A DNA stretch of 41,637 bases. Origin: a bacterium. GTDB lineage: Bacteria > Patescibacteriota > Saccharimonadia > Saccharimonadales > SZUA-47. The position numbers were made by a program, and so were the translations under genes. Shown piece by piece: positions 7,433 through 15,107 of this stretch (positions are counted from its first letter, which is position 1; each line of letters starts with the position of its first letter). Where the stretch lies: the NCBI GenBank assembly GCA_030430915.1, contig JAUIKH010000005.1:1-41637 (forward strand), in the 5' to 3' direction. The notes under the pieces were generated by a model. It saw nothing but the letters and a program-made list of their open reading frames with translations, had not been told where the DNA came from and made no database searches.

Positions 7433-9100
7433 TTGAAAAAAGTAAAAAAAACTATTGGTTGGAAGCCATCATTTATTGGAATACTTTTTGCCGTAATCTT
7501 TCTACTGCTGTCTGTATTGCCGTCCTTACTCCCTAGACCTGCGTTAATTCAAGGCATAATTAGCGGTATTTCTATGGCTGTAGGATATGGATTAGGTGTA
7601 GCTACAAGCTCTCTTTTTCGATGGTTTGCGCAAAAAGAGGTCAGTAAAAAACATAAAAAAATAGCATGGTCAGTTTTAAAGATAGCTACTCCTATAGTTG
7701 CTATTATTGCCTTGTTTTTAGGACTTATTTGGCAGAATCAGGTCAGGGATCTTCTAGGCGTGGAGTTGATAAGCGTAGGCTACTCGTTGATAACTATTAT
7801 AGTTGCAGCGATTACATTTATTTTACTAATAAGTGTTTCTCGCCTAATTAGAAAAACAGGCAACAAGATAAATAATCTTCTTAAGAAAAAGGTGCCTATA
7901 AGGCTTGCTGTCGCTCTTGCTATTTCTGCAAGTTTTTTTCTAGTCTATTTTATTGTTAGTGGAGTGTTGGCAAGTACCTTTTATAAAGTAGTAGACGGGA
8001 TTTATGGTGCTAGGGATGGCACAGTACCTGAAGGCATTGTTCAGCCGAAAAGTGAATTACGCTCAGGAAGTCCAAACGCAATTATTAGTTGGGATAAAGT
8101 TGGGTATCAAGGAAGGGTTTTTGTTGGAGGCGGCCCTACTAAGAAGCAGATACAAGAATTTAATAATGTTCCTGCAGAAGAACCAATTAGAGTTTATGCT
8201 GGTCTGGCAAGTGCAGATACAGCTCAAAAACGAGCAGAACTAGCCATCGAAGAGCTTAAACGCACTAATGCATTTGATAGAGATATTTTGGTTATTGCGA
8301 CTGCTACGGGTACAGGCTGGCTTGATCCTAAAGTGGTTGATGCACTAGAATTTGTTCACAACGGTGATACAGCAATAGTAACTCAGCAATATTCCTATTT
8401 ACCTAGTTGGATTTCGTTTTTAGTTGATCAGGCAAGAGCAAGAGAAGCGGGCATGGTTTTGTACGATGCAGTTATGGAAGAAATTTTGAAACTGCCCGAA
8501 GACGAACGACCTAAAATATTATCTTACGGCTTAAGTTTAGGATCTTTTGGAGGCCAAGAAGCATTCAGCGGGGTTAACGATATAAGACGTTCAGTTGACG
8601 GTGCACTGTTTACTGGAACACCGGGGGCAACTAGACTTTGGCGTAACATTACAGACAGTAGAGATGAAGGTAGTCCGGAGTGGCAGCCTATCTATGATGG
8701 AGGTAAAAGTGTTAGGTTTGCATCTACTAAAGATGATATTTTATCTAATCCAGAAACATGGGATGATAAAACAAGAATACTATTTCTCCAGCATGCCAAT
8801 GATCCTGTTGTGTGGTTTGACTTCAGCCTAATATTTAATAAGCCAGATTGGCTAAATGAGCCTAGAGGAGGCCCTGTTTCTCCAAATACCAGGTGGTATC
8901 CTATAGTTACTTTTCTACATGTCGGTCTAGATCAAGCTGTAGCTGCTTCTGCTCCGCCAGAAAATGGACATTACTATGTCAATACACCTGCATATGCTTG
9001 GGGCGCAGTTTTACCTCCAGACGGATGGAGTGATGAAAAAGCAGAAAAGCTCCAAGAATTTCTTGATAACGATTTCAAATCCGCACGGATAAAAGAGTAA
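7433..9100 (+). CDS. Membrane alpha/beta-hydrolase (Abhydrolase_9 / DUF2319 family)
   Basis: 555 residues. The N-terminal third has four to five hydrophobic segments (about residues 12-30, 38-55, 76-100, 110-140 and 160-185), corresponding to the Abhydrolase_9 N-terminal domain. The C-terminal two thirds is the hydrolase: DILVIATATGTGWLDP, FVHNGDTAIVTQQYSYLPSW, the nucleophile elbow YGLSLGSFG (Ser near 368), a conserved FTGTPG, LQHANDPVVWF and FLHVGLDQA. The family is best known from Actinobacteria and its substrate is unknown; lipid or cell-envelope ester hydrolysis is the usual guess. The start is TTG at 7433, 5 nt after AGGGG at 7423-7427 region. TATACT upstream may be the -10 box. Confidence 0.85.
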   Translation: MKKVKKTIGWKPSFIGILFAVIFLLLSVLPSLLPRPALIQGIISGISMAVGYGLGVATSSLFRWFAQKEVSKKHKKIAWSVLKIATPIVAIIALFLGLIWQNQVRDLLGVELISVGYSLITIIVAAITFILLISVSRLIRKTGNKINNLLKKKVPIRLAVALAISASFFLVYFIVSGVLASTFYKVVDGIYGARDGTVPEGIVQPKSELRSGSPNAIISWDKVGYQGRVFVGGGPTKKQIQEFNNVPAEEPIRVYAGLASADTAQKRAELAIEELKRTNAFDRDILVIATATGTGWLDPKVVDALEFVHNGDTAIVTQQYSYLPSWISFLVDQARAREAGMVLYDAVMEEILKLPEDERPKILSYGLSLGSFGGQEAFSGVNDIRRSVDGALFTGTPGATRLWRNITDSRDEGSPEWQPIYDGGKSVRFASTKDDILSNPETWDDKTRILFLQHANDPVVWFDFSLIFNKPDWLNEPRGGPVSPNTRWYPIVTFLHVGLDQAVAASAPPENGHYYVNTPAYAWGAVLPPDGWSDEKAEKLQEFLDNDFKSARIKE

Positions 9101-9197
9101 ATATATAAACTTTTCATTGGTGAATTACTTGCCAATCAAGTTATTTATTGGTTTAAAAATTGATATTTATTACGCTTGCTTTTATGTAAGTAGCAAC

Positions 9198-9667
9198 ATG
9201 GATAAAAAATTAAACTACCAAAACTTCCAACAAAAAACTTGCCCAAGGCCATTCCACTAAGGAAGTTAATCGGTCCAAGCTTTATACTTCTCGGGCTGGG
9301 GAGTGGGGAAGTTATACTTTGGCCGCTTTTAGCTAGCAATTACGGAATGGGCATTATATGGGGTGCAATAATTGGTATAACTTTGCAGTTTTTCATGAAT
9401 ATGGAAATATAGCGTTACGCTCTAGCTAGAGGAGAGAGTGTATTTGTAGGGCTTACTCGTAAAATTAAGTCTATTCCCTGGTGGTTTATTTTATCTACAT
9501 TTTTCCCATGGATATGGCTAGGTATAGCAGCAGCATCTGCCACACTATTTGTAAGCGTTTTTGGTATGAGCGATGAATCTGTTAAGTATGTGGCAATTGT
9601 AATGCTACTGGCTATGGGACTTATATTGTCTCTTGGTCCGGTTCTGTATAAGACAAAATGTCTATAA
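9198..9667 (+). pseudogene. Decayed Nramp-family metal transporter
   Basis: Translation of this stretch gives the N-terminal part of an Nramp-type divalent metal transporter: KAIPLRKLIGPSFILLG, LGSGEVILWPLLASNYG, then YALARGESVFVGLTRK and WWFILSTFFPWIWLGIAAA. Three lesions are visible. A run of six A residues at 9204-9209 shifts the ATG at 9198 out of frame (one lost A would restore MDKKIKLPKLP). A TAG at 9410-9412 replaces the expected Glu codon in NMEIERYALARG. The frame ends at 9665-9667, after about four helices instead of about eleven. The remaining sequence to 9822 is AT-rich and shows no further recognisable coding. The gene is clearly dead. Confidence 0.85.
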
Positions 9668-9821
9668 CCCACTCCATGAATATTGCTTGTTTTTTACTTT
9701 GTTTACATGCTGGGTATTTGTACTCATTAATAAAATTATAACAAAACTAAAACACTATAAATCCATAGTTATAGTAATTAATTTACCTTGTAGATATGAT
9801 TTACACATATTCGTACCATAT

Positions 9822-10112
9822 CTATAAATCTTTATTTGGATTGCCAGAAGTTTTCTTGCCCCAACTCCATCTTGGCTTTGGACTCTTTTTAGAACTGAAC
9901 CAAATAAATACAATCGTTACAATCAGAACAGCTATTAAAAAGTAACCAACTTCTTTTGTGTAAGTGTTTGCGGGAACATCTTTTAAAAATACTAGAGCAA
10001 GTCCAATTACTACCAGAAGATAAATAGCAAGCAGTATCCAACTTTTTAAATTTCCTGGCTTCCAGCCAATCCCGTAGTTTTTATTCTTAAACCAATTTTC
10101 TTCAGATTTCAT
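9822..10112 (-). CDS. Small two-helix membrane protein of a conserved unknown family
   Basis: 96 residues. The N-terminus has the pattern WFKNKNYGIGWKPGNLKSW, which matches a widespread family of small membrane proteins (W-F-x-x-K-x-Y-G-x-G-W-x-P). Two hydrophobic helices follow (WILLAIYLLVVIGLALVFL and VGYFLIAVLIVTIVFIWF), and the tail is basic (KKSPKPRWSWGKK). No enzymatic function is known. A GATACT box ends 6 nt before the ATG, consistent with leaderless expression. This is the last native-looking gene before the accessory island. Confidence 0.75.
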   Translation of the reverse strand: MKSEENWFKNKNYGIGWKPGNLKSWILLAIYLLVVIGLALVFLKDVPANTYTKEVGYFLIAVLIVTIVFIWFSSKKSPKPRWSWGKKTSGNPNKDL

Positions 10113-10150
10113 AGTTATAGTATCTCACATAAAAAAGTATGTTCCTATGT

Positions 10151-10213
10151 GCTATCTATGTTCGCAGCACAGCAGATAGCGAAAGGCGCGACTTACGTCA
10201 ATAAATTGTCGCG
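10151..10213. other. Cluster of inverted repeats at left edge of the accessory island
   Basis: Three dyads overlap here: GCTATCT (10151-10157) with AGATAGC (10174-10180), TTCGC (10161-10165) with GCGAA (10179-10183), and CGCGAC (10087+100, i.e. 10187-10192) with GTCGCG (10208-10213). The first two are mutually exclusive. The stretch is more GC-rich than its surroundings. It could be a structured RNA, a recombination site or a terminator remnant; nothing here decides between them. Confidence 0.4.
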
Positions 10214-10242
10214 TCGCTTGAGTTTATACCCAATCCAGAACT

Positions 10243-10341
10243 ATGAAAAAAGACACCCGAGATGGACGTCTCTTTTCATGGCTCACAACAATAGAGGAAG
10301 TTATAACTGTGATCAAGCAGGATTTAGCACTAATCGTCTAA
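10243..10341 (+). CDS. Possible 32-residue peptide
   Basis: An open frame begins MKKDTRDGRLFSWLTT and ends DLALIV before TAA at 10339-10341. The composition looks like a short amphipathic helix rather than random translation. There is no Shine-Dalgarno site and no family that I recognise. It lies in the otherwise gene-free 10113-10352 stretch. It may be a real small protein, the 3' end of a lost gene, or chance. Confidence 0.25.
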   Translation: MKKDTRDGRLFSWLTTIEEVITVIKQDLALIV

Positions 10342-10352
10342 GTGCTCCTCAG

Positions 10353-10673
10353 CTACTTACTTAGCCGTTGCTTTGCATTTGAGAAATGATTGATTGCATT
10401 GAGCAGCGGTATTGCTTCGCCCCCAAGCTCCGTAAGGCTATACGTAACGTCAGATCTCGATTTTTCCATACGGTCGATAAGGCCGCTCTCTAGCATGTCC
10501 TTCAATCGCTTTGATAAGGTAGCAGTGTTAACTTCTTCTATCCTTCTCTCAAGCTCGTTAAATCTCAAGGCACTATCGTCTGAGAGCTCATCTATTACAC
10601 GCAACGTCCAATAATCGCTCAAAATCTTGAGGCTGGGAAGACAGATCGGTTGTTTTGTGTTCAAAGTTGCCAT
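10353..10673 (-). CDS. HxlR-family winged-helix transcription regulator
   Basis: 106 residues with the HxlR winged-helix layout: ILSDYWTLRVIDELSDDSALRFNELERRI, then NTATLSKRLKDMLESGLIDRM (recognition helix and turn), then YSLTELGGEAIPLLNAI. These regulators act as dimers and respond to aldehydes, quinones, thiol stress or metabolites. The usual N-terminal sensing Cys is represented by a single Cys at residue 11 (QPICLPSL). It is divergent from an NAD(P)-binding oxidoreductase gene, a common HxlR pairing, and the shared 83-base intergenic region carries an inverted repeat. Codon use and G+C resemble the island genes rather than the genome to the left. Confidence 0.85.
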   Translation of the reverse strand: MATLNTKQPICLPSLKILSDYWTLRVIDELSDDSALRFNELERRIEEVNTATLSKRLKDMLESGLIDRMEKSRSDVTYSLTELGGEAIPLLNAINHFSNAKQRLSK

Positions 10674-10697
10674 AAATATACTTGCTTTAAATATTGA

Positions 10698-10720
10698 AGT
10701 ACTTTATTATTAATAGTACT
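10698..10720. promoter_or_regulatory. Candidate HxlR operator
   Basis: Two AGTACT half-sites (10698-10703 and 10715-10720) flank an AT-rich 11-base centre, forming an imperfect 23-bp dyad between divergent genes. The spacing and TACT/AGTA ends resemble HxlR/YodB-type operators. Assignment rests on position and symmetry. Confidence 0.55.
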
Positions 10721-10756
10721 GTATTAATTATAGCACTCGCTTGAAGGAGGGGCAAC

Positions 10757-11389
10757 ATGAACGTATCAATAATAGGAACAGGCAACATGGCCAAAGGAAT
10801 TGGAACACGCTTAGTAAGCGGGGGTCACTCAGTAACGATTCACGCTCAAGACGAAGCCAAAGGCAAAGAGCTCGCAGAGCTACTTAAGAAAGTTAATAAT
10901 ACTGCTGTTGTGAGCGTAGTGCCTGTTGGTACTGATTCTGATGAGATAGTAATAGTGGCTACTCCATATGCTGAAATCGTAAATGTAGGCAAAGAGTATA
11001 ACGGACTTACTGGTAAAGTAGTTGTAGACATTACTAACCCTGTAGACTTCAACACGTTCCAGCTTATTCCTGAAGCAGGACAATCTGGAGCACAGGAAGT
11101 TGCTAAGATTTTAAGTGAAGCGAACGTGGTTAAAGCATTCAACACGACGCTCGCAGGCACATTAGAGGCTGGTGAAGTTGAAGGTAAAGAACTCGATGTC
11201 TTTATTGCTAGTGATGACGATGAAGCTAAAGCTAAGGTGTCTGAACTCGTAAAAACAAGCGGCATGCGCCCTGTTGATGTAGGTACACTTTCTGAAGCTC
11301 GACACTTAGAAGGATTCGGTCTGATTCAGATGAAAATCCAAGATCAAATCGGTACGGGCTGGATGAGTGCTCTTAAGTTCCTTGGATAA
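10757..11389 (+). CDS. NAD(P)-binding oxidoreductase (NADPH-dependent F420 reductase-like)
   Basis: 210 residues. The Rossmann fold starts immediately: MNVSIIGTGNMAKGIGTRL (GxGxMxxxI). Then VVIVATPYAE-type strand (EIVIVATPYAEI), VVDITNPVDF, and VVKAFNTTLAGTL, which matches the conserved VVKAFNT of the F420_oxidored/ProC-like group. Without evidence for F420 in this lineage the cofactor pair is probably NADPH and an unknown substrate. It is controlled in all likelihood by the divergent HxlR repressor through the dyad at 10698-10720. A very strong ribosome binding site (AAGGAGGGG, about 10743-10751) precedes the ATG, unlike most genes outside the island. A hairpin terminator follows at 11453. 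Confidence 0.85.
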   Translation: MNVSIIGTGNMAKGIGTRLVSGGHSVTIHAQDEAKGKELAELLKKVNNTAVVSVVPVGTDSDEIVIVATPYAEIVNVGKEYNGLTGKVVVDITNPVDFNTFQLIPEAGQSGAQEVAKILSEANVVKAFNTTLAGTLEAGEVEGKELDVFIASDDDEAKAKVSELVKTSGMRPVDVGTLSEARHLEGFGLIQMKIQDQIGTGWMSALKFLG

Positions 11390-11452
11390 TCCGAAACCGT
11401 ATACTATCTCGCTAAATCTGTTCCTACATGTTCTGGCGAGGGAGCCCAAATA

Positions 11453-11484
11453 AATAACAGAGGCTAATTACCTCTGTTATTTTT
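11453..11484 (+). terminator. Rho-independent terminator, shared by both strands
   Basis: AATAACAGAGG (11453-11463), a 7-base loop, then CCTCTGTTATT (11471-11481) form a perfect 11-bp stem followed by T residues. It ends the oxidoreductase transcript. The 3' end of the truncated recombinase frame on the minus strand lies within this hairpin. Confidence 0.85.
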
Positions 11485-11661
11485 GGTTCTAACTTTTGGC
11501 TCACCCCGATCTGCATATTCCTTAATTAAAGTTGCATTTATACTCTCAGCTTTATTCCTGCAAGCTTCGCGCTGTGCAGGAATTGAAAATCCTTCTTTAT
11601 TTGTGTTTCCTTTCGTCGCTTGATTAGTTGTTGATACTCGTAAGTAGATTGCTACTTTCAT
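11464..11661 (-). pseudogene. Truncated serine recombinase (N-terminal fragment)
   Basis: The fragment reads MKVAIYLRVSTTNQ, then EGFSIPAQREACRNKAES and LIKEYADRGE, which is the start of the resolvase/integrase catalytic domain of large serine recombinases; the nucleophilic Ser is in YLRVST. Full-length enzymes have several hundred residues; here only 65 remain. Homology stops after YADRGE, and the next residues (PKVRTKNNRGN) run into the terminator hairpin. The ATG at 11661 has a good ribosome site (AGGAG), so the start is intact and loss happened at the 3' side. This is direct evidence that the island carries mobile-element remains. Confidence 0.8.
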
Positions 11662-11674
11662 TTTTTCTCCTCGT

Positions 11675-11693
11675 TTATGTTGTAAGAACATAA
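11675..11693. repeat. Inverted repeat just upstream of the recombinase start
   Basis: TTATGTT (11675-11681), GTAAG, AACATAA (11687-11693): a perfect 7-bp dyad with a 5-bp centre, 14 nt upstream of the recombinase ATG. It may be a binding or crossover site of the recombinase or its operator. Confidence 0.45.
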
Positions 11694-11763
11694 TGGAGGG
11701 TTAAGAAGCGCTTGTGTCACAATAAAAGATGTTTGAGGAGATACTCACATATAATTGAAGCGG

Positions 11764-11793
11764 TTGCATGTATACCCCTAGGGGGTATACAAT
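11764..11793 (+). promoter_or_regulatory. csoR promoter with embedded CsoR operator
   Basis: The 21-base palindromic site GTATACCCC-TAG-GGGGTATAC region (11770-11790) has the C-tract/G-tract form known for CsoR operators. It fills the spacer between a -35 box TTGCAT (11764-11769) and a -10 box TACAAT (11788-11793). Repressor binding would block RNA polymerase directly. The -10 box ends 6 nt before the csoR ATG, so the mRNA is probably leaderless. Confidence 0.85.
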
Positions 11794-11799
11794 ATTAGT

Positions 11800-12084
11800 A
11801 TGATTCAAGATATAAAAAAACGCGCAACACATCGATCAAAGATTATTGAGGGACAGTTTAAGGGCTTGGTTAAGGCGATCGAGAATGAGGAATACTGCAT
11901 CGATATACTCACGCAGAGCCTTGCAATTCAACAATCGTTAAAGTCATTAAATAAGCTAGTACTAGAAAACCATCTTAAAACTCACGTAAAAGATGGTATG
12001 GGCTCTGATGACACGGAAGTTCAGGATAAGTTAATTGAAGAGCTTATTGATCTCTATGAGCTTACTGCTGTAAAGAGTAAATAG
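11800..12084 (+). CDS. csoR: CsoR-family copper-responsive repressor with Cys-His-His ligand set
   Basis: 94 residues, the usual size for this all-helical tetrameric repressor family. It represses its own operon by binding the palindrome in its promoter and releases DNA when Cu(I) binds. The canonical ligands are Cys-His-Cys spaced 25 and 4 residues apart. Here the same spacing gives Cys33 (EEYCIDIL), His58 and His62 (ENHLKTHV), so the last Cys is replaced by His. This could retain Cu(I) binding or shift metal preference. The gene starts an operon: its TAG shares one base with the GTG of the ATPase gene, implying translational coupling. Context (CopB-type ATPase, His/Met-rich proteins) supports copper or silver sensing over nickel or formaldehyde. 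Confidence 0.88.
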   Translation: MIQDIKKRATHRSKIIEGQFKGLVKAIENEEYCIDILTQSLAIQQSLKSLNKLVLENHLKTHVKDGMGSDDTEVQDKLIEELIDLYELTAVKSK

Positions 12085-14177
12085 TGAGTAGCCAACAAAA
12101 AATAGTCTACGTGTGTCCTATGCATCCTGAGGTAGTTGAAGAAAAACGTGGCACCTGCCCCCAGTGTCACATGGCGCTTGAAAAGAAAGAGATAAATGAA
12201 GATCACGAAGGCCATGATAAACATGATGGCCACAACCCAAACATGTTCCGTAAGAAATTTTGGATCTCGTTAGCTTTAACGATACCGGTACTTTATTTTT
12301 CAGAAACGATACAGGAGCTGCTTGGATTTAGCGCGATTAGCTTCCCCGGCAGTACTTATATTCCAGCTATTCTCGGTGTAGTTATATTCTTTTATGGTGG
12401 TCTCGTGTTCCTACGAAGTGGACGTGCAGAAGTTGCAAATCGTGAGCCAGGAATGATGACGCTTATATCTATGGCTATCTCTGTTGCATTTATATATAGT
12501 TCACTAATTACGCTGAACGTCGTCAATGGCAAAAGCTTCTGGTGGGAGATGGTATCACTTATTACTATAATGTTGCTTGGCCACTGGCTAGAAATGGCAT
12601 CTATTTCTAATGCACAGGGTGCACTTAAAGAGCTGGCTAAGCTACTGCCTGATGAAGCTGAGCTGGTTACAAAAGATGGGGCAAAAGCAGTTTCTATCAG
12701 CGAACTTACAGTAGGCGATAAAGTCCTCGTGCGCCCAGGTGCAAGTATCCCAACTGATGGCGTGATCGTTAAGGGCGAATCGAAAGTAAACGAATCTATG
12801 CTGACTGGTGAATCAAAACTCGTGAGTAAGACCAAAGATGCAGAAGTTATCGGCGGCACCATAAATGGTAGCGGCTCACTCACCGTGAAGGTAACGAAGC
12901 TTGGTGACGACACTGCACTGTCTGGCATTATGAAAATGGTAGAGGATGCGCAGAACAGCAAATCGCGCACACAGCTACTGGCTGACACCGCTGCAAAGTA
13001 CCTGTTTTACTATGCGCTATTTGCAGCACTTGTCACTGCAATAGCTTGGGTGTTTTTCGCTGATTCGAGTGCCAACTACATACTAGAGCGAGTTGTAGCG
13101 GTCCTTATTATCGCTTGTCCGCACGCTCTTGGCTTAGCGATCCCACTTGTCACTGCAATATCTACATCTAAAGCAGCCAACGCAGGATTGTTAATCCGTG
13201 AGCGTGCTGCGCTTGAGTCTGCTCGTAACATTGATGTTGTCTTGTTCGATAAAACGGGAACGCTGACTAAGGGCGAACAAGGAGTGGTGAGTATTGTTGC
13301 TGACGATGACAAGAAACTCCTATCCATTGCAGCAGCAATTGAAGCTGACTCAGAGCATCCAATTGCCAGTGCTATCGTACAAAAAGCCAAAGATATGGGT
13401 GTGCCAACTAAAGAGGCAGATGGGTTCAATGCGCTTGAAGGCCGAGGCGTGACCGCAAAAGTTGATAACAAAACCTATTATATTGGTGGGCCGCAACTTC
13501 TCAAACAGCAGAAAGTGACGCTTAGTAAAAAGTACAAAACTGCAATTGATGAAGCTCATAGTAATGGACAAAGCATTATCTATGTACTTGAAGGTAAAAA
13601 TGTCCTAGGCGGTTTATTAATTGCTGACGTCATTCGCGAAGAGTCAAAACAAGCCGTAGAAGACCTACAAAGCTCTGGCAAGCGAGTAGCGATGCTCACA
13701 GGAGACTCCGAGGGCGTTGCGAAGTGGGTGTCGAGTGAGCTTGGGCTTGATGATTATTATGCCGAAGTGTTGCCAGGCGATAAGTCTGATGTGGTAAAGA
13801 AGCTACAGAAAGATGGCTCAAAAGTCGCCATGGTTGGTGACGGTGTAAATGATGCTCCTGCGCTTACTCAGGCAGATATCGGTATCGCCATCGGTGCTGG
13901 TACTGATGTTGCTATTGAATCAGCCGGTATTGTGCTTGCAAGCAGCGATCCACGAGGCGTTAGTAAAATCGTGAAGCTTTCCAAGAAAACATTCGCGAAA
14001 ATGGTACAGAATCTTATATGGGCAACTGGCTATAACCTGATCGCTGTGCCATTAGCGGCAGGAGCGCTTGCGTTCAGTGGTTTCGTGCTTTCGCCTGCGG
14101 TTGGTGCAGCTCTTATGTCACTTTCAACCATTATTGTGGCACTCAACGCCCAACTGCTCAGAAAGGTTGAACTATGA
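12084..14177 (+). CDS. copB: Copper-type P1B-ATPase with CPH motif (CopB class)
   Basis: 697 residues. The N-terminal heavy-metal binding domain reads VYVCPMHPEV and GTCPQCHMALEKK (about 9-36), followed by a His-rich linker (EDHEGHDKHDGHNP). Membrane segments surround an actuator domain with MLTGES. The transport helix carries ACPHALGLA (CPH near residue 344), typical of the CopB/P1B-3 subgroup that exports Cu(I)/Cu(II) or Ag(I), rather than CPC of CopA. The phosphorylation site is DKTGTLTKGE (about 388), the nucleotide-binding His is in SEHPIA, and the hinge is VGDGVNDAPALTQADIGIAIG (split motif, about 584). The GTG start overlaps the csoR stop by one base. It is the core effector of the operon. 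Confidence 0.93.
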   Translation: MSSQQKIVYVCPMHPEVVEEKRGTCPQCHMALEKKEINEDHEGHDKHDGHNPNMFRKKFWISLALTIPVLYFSETIQELLGFSAISFPGSTYIPAILGVVIFFYGGLVFLRSGRAEVANREPGMMTLISMAISVAFIYSSLITLNVVNGKSFWWEMVSLITIMLLGHWLEMASISNAQGALKELAKLLPDEAELVTKDGAKAVSISELTVGDKVLVRPGASIPTDGVIVKGESKVNESMLTGESKLVSKTKDAEVIGGTINGSGSLTVKVTKLGDDTALSGIMKMVEDAQNSKSRTQLLADTAAKYLFYYALFAALVTAIAWVFFADSSANYILERVVAVLIIACPHALGLAIPLVTAISTSKAANAGLLIRERAALESARNIDVVLFDKTGTLTKGEQGVVSIVADDDKKLLSIAAAIEADSEHPIASAIVQKAKDMGVPTKEADGFNALEGRGVTAKVDNKTYYIGGPQLLKQQKVTLSKKYKTAIDEAHSNGQSIIYVLEGKNVLGGLLIADVIREESKQAVEDLQSSGKRVAMLTGDSEGVAKWVSSELGLDDYYAEVLPGDKSDVVKKLQKDGSKVAMVGDGVNDAPALTQADIGIAIGAGTDVAIESAGIVLASSDPRGVSKIVKLSKKTFAKMVQNLIWATGYNLIAVPLAAGALAFSGFVLSPAVGAALMSLSTIIVALNAQLLRKVEL

Positions 14178-14539
14178 GAGCTGTATCTACGCTCACACGA
14201 TCAGTCATTGCACTACTGATGCTCTTCACACTTGCTGTTTCCAGTGCTCCAGTAAATGCATATCAGAGCCACGAAATGCACACTTCTACATCAGAAATGT
14301 CGCAAGATATGATGCACGAACACGTACGGGACTGTGCTGCAGCGTGCGGTGCTGTAGAAAGAAATGAAAGCAGGAAGTTGATTGTAAATCAGCGCAAAAA
14401 AGAAAAAGAAGTTGAACCAGAACAAGATCCGTATCCACTCAATACTCGAAACTACCAATACCCATCATACAAATTTAGAACCGTATTCATTGAACCGCAG
14501 AACAACATATATCTGAGGCACGCCCTGCTGAGACTTTGA
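14174..14539 (+). CDS. Secreted Met/His-rich protein of the copper operon
   Basis: 121 residues, starting with ATGA overlap on the ATPase stop. A clear signal peptide (RSVIALLMLFTLAVSSAPVNAYQ, cleavage near residue 29) is followed by a metal-binding-looking region: HEMHTSTSEMSQDMMHEHVRDCAAAC, with five Met, four His and two Cys. The rest is basic and then Pro/Tyr-rich without a fold that I recognise. Position and composition suggest extracytoplasmic capture or delivery of Cu(I) to or from the ATPase; this is inference. It is slightly similar in style to DUF2946-type small exported proteins but lacks enough pattern to assign. Confidence 0.8.
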   Translation: MRAVSTLTRSVIALLMLFTLAVSSAPVNAYQSHEMHTSTSEMSQDMMHEHVRDCAAACGAVERNESRKLIVNQRKKEKEVEPEQDPYPLNTRNYQYPSYKFRTVFIEPQNNIYLRHALLRL

Positions 14540-14583
14540 GATCTTACTTTTTAAGTGATTCAACTAAAAGTAAGGATACTCTA

Positions 14584-15105
14584 ATGAAAGATAATAAATT
14601 TGGCATACTAATAACGATTCTCGTTGTGGGAATACTAGGAGTAGCGGTTGTATTCGGAAAAGACACTGTCGATAGAATTAGGCTAGGTAACGAGCAAGCA
14701 GACAACGGCAGACAGCATGTTTCTAGCTCTGAAGCTCCGCAATATGATGAAGGAGAGCCGCCTACTTCTGGTGACCATGGCGACCCTGTTCCTCCGCAAG
14801 CGTACTCTCAGGAACTGCCCGACTACAACACTATTCATAACCTAGAACATGGTTATATTTACGTATCGTATCAGCCAGATCTACCTCAAGAAGATATTGA
14901 AAAGCTAACAAGTCTCTTCTTCAACAGAAGCAATGAAGAGTTTAGTCCGACAAAAGTCATTATGGCACCACGGGCAGCAAACGAATCACCAATTGTTTTG
15001 TCCTCATGGAGGAGAAGCATGACGTTTGAGTCGTATGACGAGCAGCAGATGATGGACTATTACTTAAGTAACGTGAATAAGAGCCCCGAACCTACGGCGA
15101 GTTGA
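14584..15105 (+). CDS. DUF3105 membrane-anchored protein of the copper operon
   Basis: 173 residues from the ATG at 14584, which has TAAGGAT upstream; an earlier in-frame TTG is less likely. One N-terminal transmembrane helix (about 6-25) precedes an extracytoplasmic DUF3105 domain: PPTSGDHGDPVPPQAY, IHNLEHGYIYVSYQPDLP, and VIMAPRAANESPIVLSSW. The HxxxHG-like pattern NLEHGY and GDHGD is conserved in this family, whose function is unknown. DUF3105 genes often accompany copper or cytochrome genes, and here the gene lies between the Met/His-rich protein and the HCxxCGG protein, supporting a metal-handling role by association. Confidence 0.85.
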   Translation: MKDNKFGILITILVVGILGVAVVFGKDTVDRIRLGNEQADNGRQHVSSSEAPQYDEGEPPTSGDHGDPVPPQAYSQELPDYNTIHNLEHGYIYVSYQPDLPQEDIEKLTSLFFNRSNEEFSPTKVIMAPRAANESPIVLSSWRRSMTFESYDEQQMMDYYLSNVNKSPEPTAS

Positions 15106-15107
15106 GC

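Noticed and set aside
9410-9412. Recoding (readthrough of TAG) in the Nramp-like gene
   Set aside because: The same gene also has a frameshift in its A run and lacks most of its helices, so decay is the simpler explanation; other TAG codons in the window act as ordinary stops.
12392-13571. Long minus-strand open frames opposite the copper ATPase gene
   Set aside because: They are Ser/Thr/Pro-rich antisense shadows of a clearly conserved P-type ATPase and have no ribosome sites.
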